Source: Armatimonadaceae bacterium (lineage in GTDB: Bacteria > Armatimonadota > Armatimonadia > Armatimonadales > Armatimonadaceae). Taken from it: a DNA stretch of 28,996 nt. Each line of letters begins with the position of its first letter. Within the stretch, counting starts at the first letter, position 1. The translations under genes and the position numbers were made by a program. Below the pieces are notes generated by a model. It saw only the letters and a program-made list of their open reading frames with translations, ran no database searches and was not told the origin of the DNA. The stretch covers positions 1-28,996 of the forward strand of contig JAUJNC010000067.1 of NCBI GenBank assembly GCA_030446525.1. The letters run 5' to 3'. Positions 25,819 to 28,996 of this stretch are shown one piece after another.

Positions 25819-26193
25819 GTGCTGCAGTTCCTCCTGGACGAACACCTTTCACCAGACATCGCCGAGCAGCTTGCCTGGCACAGACCGGACATCCCGATCT
25901 TCGCGATGCGCGACTGGGAGGGCAGGGTGCATCAAGGTCTCAAAGATGCCCCACTTCTCACGCTGGCGCACGAGCGCAGACTGACACTGGTTACCTACGA
26001 CCTGCACACGATCGCACCGCTGCTCAAAACCTGGGGCGAACAGGGCCTGTCCCATGGCGGCATCGTTTTTGTCGCCGAGCACCCCCTGGCCGCCAACAAC
26101 TACGGCGGCTTAATCCGTGGGCTGTCCCAGTTATGGGACGGTCACGGCGCGGAGGACTGGACCGACCGGGTCGTTTTTCTCGCCCGATCCTGA
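25819..26193 (+). CDS. DUF5615 PIN-like toxin
   Basis: A 124-residue protein starting with GTG at 25819. LQFLLDEHLSPDIAEQL carries the first acidic residues (Asp-Glu) of the PIN-like fold. IPIFAMRDWEG and LVTYDLHTIAPLL supply the further Asp residues, in the pattern of DUF5615 ribonuclease-like proteins. The frame is intact. It follows the antitoxin by two bases and ends 41 bp from the convergent trpC end. Target RNA is unknown. Confidence 0.85.
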   Translation: MLQFLLDEHLSPDIAEQLAWHRPDIPIFAMRDWEGRVHQGLKDAPLLTLAHERRLTLVTYDLHTIAPLLKTWGEQGLSHGGIVFVAEHPLAANNYGGLIRGLSQLWDGHGAEDWTDRVVFLARS

Positions 26194-26234
26194 CGAGGGC
26201 CTTGTATGACCCGTGACGGATACGGGAACGTGCG

Positions 26235-27063
26235 TCATCGCCCCAGAAGCTTTCGCGTCGCCCGGGCGACGTCCGCCGCGCGCATCAGCGACTCGCCGAC
26301 CAGGACGGCGTGTGCACCGGCGGCGTGCAGCCGGCCCACGTCGGCGTGGCTGTGGATGCCGGATTCGGCCACGGCCAGCGCCCCCGCCGGGAAGTCGGGC
26401 AGCAGTTCGAGCGTGGTCTCCAGGCGCACGTCGAAGGTCTTGAGGTCGCGGTTGTTGACGCCGATCAGCGTCGCGCCCGACGCCTTCGCCACCTCCAGGC
26501 TCGTCCCGATCATGCACCTCCCTAGGGCGTCCATCCCCAGCGATTGGGCGATCTCCCGGTACTCACACACCTGCGCGGGCGTGAGGATGGCGACGATAAG
26601 GAGGATAGCGTCCGCGCCGGCGGCCACGCGCCTCGTAGATCTGCGCCGAGTCGACGAGGAAATCCTTGCGCAAAAGTGGCAGCGGCACGATCTCGCGGAG
26701 GAGGTGCAGATACGACAGGCTGCCCTGAAAATAGGTCTCATCCGTGAGCACGGACAGGCACGATGCACCTGCCCCGTGATAGGCGCGCGCGATGGCGACC
26801 GGATCGAAGTCCGCCCGGATGACGCCTCTCGATGGGGACGCCTTCTTCACTTCGGCGATGAGGGCGACAGGTCCGGCACCCCCATTTACCCCCCCTTCGG
26901 GCGGGTACCCGGGGGCGGGGGGGGCCAGCGCCCGTGCAAAGCCGCGCACCGGCGGCACATCTTGAACCCGCGCCATAAGCTCGGCGAGCGGCACGCGCGC
27001 CTGCAGTGCGGCGACTTCCGCCCGCTTCGTGGCCACGATCCGGTCGAGGATGGTGCCGGTCAT
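26235..27063 (-). CDS. trpC: Indole-3-glycerol phosphate synthase, one frameshift and an in-frame palindrome insertion
   Basis: TrpC closes the indole ring to give indole-3-glycerol phosphate. The ATG at 27061-27063 overlaps the trpD stop (ATGA). [20 protein letters not shown] opens the protein. [20 protein letters not shown] and [18 protein letters not shown] hold catalytic Glu and Lys residues. After an indel near 26,630, [31 protein letters not shown] and [15 protein letters not shown] follow. Between the N-terminal helices and PVALIAEV is a Gly/Pro stretch ([15 protein letters not shown]) encoded by a GC-rich palindrome, an in-frame insertion not expected for the family. The gene ends 41 bp from the convergent toxin gene. 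Confidence 0.9.
26880..26926. repeat. GC-rich palindromic element inside trpC
   Basis: The + strand reads a C-run (TTTACCCCCCCTTCGGGCGG), then GGGTACCCGGGGG and a G-run. It is self-complementary and of the same style as the intergenic palindromes near 15,300, 17,830 and 20,740. It is translated as about 15 Gly/Pro-rich residues within TrpC without breaking the frame. Confidence 0.6.
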
Positions 27064-28091
27064 GCGGCCGCCTCCGCTGTGCGGGCGGTGAAGGCGCGCA
27101 GCGCTTCGACCTTGGCGCGGGCCGCGCCGGACTCAAGCAGCTCAGCGGCGCGGGCGACCCCCTCGGGCAGCGTGTCCGAGACGCCGCCCACCACGAGGGC
27201 GGCGGCGGCGTTGGCGAGCACGACGTCGCGCCGCGGGCCGCGCTCGCCGGCCAGCACGGCGAGCAGCAGGGCGGCGCTTTCCGCCGGGTCCGCGCCGGGG
27301 GCGATGTCGGACGGCGAGGCCGCGCGCAGTCCCAGCGCTTCGGGCGTCAGGGTGTAGGTGTCGACGCAGCCGTTCTTAAGCTCGGTGACCGTCGTCTCGC
27401 CCAGCGTGGATATCTCGTCCAGGCCGTCCACGCCGTGGACGACCATTACCTGCTCGGAGCCGAGGTTGCCCAGGACCTGTGCCAGAAGCGGGCACAGGTC
27501 CGCGTCGTAGACGCCGATGAGCTGCCGTTTGGCGCCGGCGGGGTTGGTCAGGGGTCCCAGGGCGTTGAAAACGGTGCGGATGCCCAGCTCGGCGCGCGGG
27601 CCGGCGGCGTGCCGCATGGCCGGATGGTGCGCGCGGGCGAATAAAAACCCGATCCCCACCTCGTCGATGCAGCGGCCGATCGCCTCGGGCGGCAGGTCGA
27701 GCCGCACGCCCAGCGCCTCCAGCACGTCGGCGGACCCGCACTTGCTGGTCACCGACCGGTTCCCGTGCTTGGCGACCGCGACATCTGCGGCGGCGACCAC
27801 GAACGCGGCGGCGGTGGAGATGTTGAACGTTTTGCACAGGTCGCCCCCGGTCCCGCAGGTGTCCACGAGCGGGCGGCGCGTGGTCGGGACCTGGACGGAG
27901 CGGGCGCGCATCACGCGGGCGAAGCCGGTGATCTCCTGGACGATCTCGCCCTTCATGCGCAGCGCGATGAGCAGGCCCGCGATCTGGGACGGCGTCGCCT
28001 CGCCGTCCATGATCCGGGTCATCATCTCCACGGCCTCATCCTCGGTCAGATGCCGCCGCTCGATCAGCTTTTGCAGTGTGTTTTGCAGCAT
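27060..28091 (-). CDS. trpD: Anthranilate phosphoribosyltransferase
   Basis: A 343-residue enzyme that joins anthranilate and [23 protein letters not shown] contains the PRPP-binding Gly-Thr-Gly-Gly-Asp (residues 80-84). [20 protein letters not shown] is the second signature. [20 protein letters not shown] and [12 protein letters not shown] complete the type. The frame is intact and of normal length. It lies four bases after trpG and overlaps trpC by four bases. Confidence 0.96.
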   Translation of the reverse strand: MLQNTLQKLIERRHLTEDEAVEMMTRIMDGEATPSQIAGLLIALRMKGEIVQEITGFARVMRARSVQVPTTRRPLVDTCGTGGDLCKTFNISTAAAFVVAAADVAVAKHGNRSVTSKCGSADVLEALGVRLDLPPEAIGRCIDEVGIGFLFARAHHPAMRHAAGPRAELGIRTVFNALGPLTNPAGAKRQLIGVYDADLCPLLAQVLGNLGSEQVMVVHGVDGLDEISTLGETTVTELKNGCVDTYTLTPEALGLRAASPSDIAPGADPAESAALLLAVLAGERGPRRDVVLANAAAALVVGGVSDTLPEGVARAAELLESGAARAKVEALRAFTARTAEAAA

Positions 28092-28095
28092 GGTG

Positions 28096-28659
28096 TTACA
28101 TGGCCACGAAGTTTTTGAGGATCTGCTTTCCCTGCTCGGTCAGGACCGATTCGGGATGGAACTGGACGCCTTCGAGGGGCAGGGTCTTGTGCCGCACGCC
28201 CATGATCTCGCCCTCGGCGGTCTCGGCGCTGATCTCCAGGCAGGGCGGCAGGCTGTCGCGCTCGATCAGGAGCGAGTGGTAGCGCGTGGCCGAGAACGGG
28301 TTCGGCATTTGGGCGAAGACCCCGCGCCCGTCGTGGCGCACCGGGCTGGTCTTGCCGTGCATCAGGCGCCCGGCGCGGACGATGTTGCCCCCGAACGCGT
28401 GCCCGATGCTCTGGTGCCCCAGGCAGACGCCCAGGATAGGCAACTCGCCCGCGAAGCGCCGGATTGTCTCGACCGAGATGCCGGCCTGCTCGGGCGCGCA
28501 CGGCCCCGGCGAGATCACGATCTTGTCGGGGCGCAGGCGCGCGATCTCCTCGGTCGTGATCTTGTCGTTGCGATAAACCCGCAGCTCCTGCCCCATCTCG
28601 CCCAGGTACTGGACCAGATTATAGGTAAACGAGTCGTAGTTGTCGATGACGAGAATCAT
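28096..28659 (-). CDS. trpG: Anthranilate synthase glutamine amidotransferase component
   Basis: A 187-residue class I amidotransferase that supplies ammonia to Trp[21 protein letters not shown] opens it. [15 protein letters not shown] has the nucleophile Cys79. VQFHPESV gives His168 and Glu170, so the triad is complete. [11 protein letters not shown] is the oxyanion-loop segment. The ATG overlaps the trpE stop (ATGA), indicating coupled translation for 1:1 subunits. In many bacteria this protein (PabA/TrpG) also serves folate synthesis; no pabB is seen here. Confidence 0.95.
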   Translation of the reverse strand: MILVIDNYDSFTYNLVQYLGEMGQELRVYRNDKITTEEIARLRPDKIVISPGPCAPEQAGISVETIRRFAGELPILGVCLGHQSIGHAFGGNIVRAGRLMHGKTSPVRHDGRGVFAQMPNPFSATRYHSLLIERDSLPPCLEISAETAEGEIMGVRHKTLPLEGVQFHPESVLTEQGKQILKNFVAM

Positions 28660-28996
28660 TCCAGTCCCCCCTCGGCCATCTCGATGGCGCGGCGTACGGC
28701 GCCGGACTTGTTCATGGTCTCTTCGTACTCGGCTTCCGGGTCCGAGTCGGCCACGATGCCGCCGCCCGCCTGGATGTGGGCGACGCCGTCCTTGACGAGG
28801 AGCGTGCGGATCGTGATGCAGGTGTCGAGATTGCCGTTGAAGGAGAAGTAGCCGATGGCCCCGCCGTATGCGCCGCGGCGCGTGGGCTCCAGCTCCTCGA
28901 TGATCTGCATCGCCCGCACCTTGGGCGCGCCCGAGAGCGTGCCCGCCGGGAACGTCGCCCGCAGCACGTCGAACGGCGTCTTGCCCGGCGACAGGC
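28656..28996 (-). CDS. trpE: Anthranilate synthase component I, C-terminal part (cut by the window edge)
   Basis: The last 113 or so residues of the chorismate-binding domain. [47 protein letters not shown] and [17 protein letters not shown] are all conserved blocks of TrpE/PabB active sites. Position directly before trpG, with an ATGA overlap, favours TrpE over PabB. The N-terminal part and any upstream leader lie outside the window. Confidence 0.93.
   Translation of the reverse strand, partial: LSPGKTPFDVLRATFPAGTLSGAPKVRAMQIIEELEPTRRGAYGGAIGYFSFNGNLDTCITIRTLLVKDGVAHIQAGGGIVADSDPEAEYEETMNKSGAVRRAIEMAEGGLE

Noticed and set aside
27517..28851. + strand open frame of 444 codons
   Set aside because: Shadow of trpD, trpG and trpE on the other strand, with no recognisable domain.
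1..28996. CRISPR array, rRNA or tRNA genes
   Set aside because: I saw no regularly spaced direct repeats and no tRNA-like or rRNA-like sequence on reading; a covariance-model scan was not possible, so a cryptic tRNA cannot be fully excluded.

Overview
The right two thirds of this window is a GC-rich bacterial core-genome segment; the left third is an accessory island of lower GC content. A complete Pup-type proteasome locus is present: dop, a Pup-like modifier ending in Gly-Gln, prcB, prcA and pafA. The modifier resembles the UBact branch described from Gram-negative-type phyla. Next to it is a DUF6785-type membrane protein. Together these suggest Armatimonadota or a related phylum. This is inferred from gene content only; no rRNA lies in the window.

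Layout. (1) About 1-11,400, accessory: a retropepsin-like protein, a divergent pair with a phosphorothioation-associated putative methyltransferase, a 221 bp MITE-like element, and a decayed IS5-type insertion sequence. A leftward four-gene operon follows: DUF4007 protein, a P-loop ATPase of about 1,150 codons, a PAPS-reductase/DndC-type enzyme, and a GHKL ATPase. The first three match the composition of Ssp (single-strand phosphorothioation) defence modules; the GHKL ATPase is an additional member. (2) 11,794-16,821, rightward: dop-ubact-prcB-prcA-pafA, closed by a strong intrinsic terminator. (3) 16,911-17,813: an M42-type aminopeptidase, convergent with the next block. (4) 28,996 down to 17,854, leftward: trpE-trpG-trpD-trpC, then a rightward DUF433/DUF5615 toxin-antitoxin pair, then trpF-kptA-trpB-[Y1 transposase-domain ORF]-trpA-deoC-recO-DUF6785. 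Most junctions in the leftward series overlap or lie within a few bases.

How the genes work together. Dop prepares and removes the modifier, PafA attaches it to lysines, and the PrcAB core degrades tagged proteins. The usual ATPase ring (Mpa/ARC) is absent, and the island ends where it might be expected. The Ssp-like genes would modify DNA with sulfur. A cysteine desulfurase (SspA/DndA) and an effector such as SspE are not visible. The trp genes cover every step from chorismate to tryptophan, although trpE is cut by the window edge.

Data quality. Many genes, including housekeeping ones (dop, pafA, deoC, trpA, trpF, trpC), are broken by small frameshifts, yet conserved motifs continue in the new frame. 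Sequencing indels are the simplest explanation. I therefore give whole-gene spans joined across frames and say where this was done.
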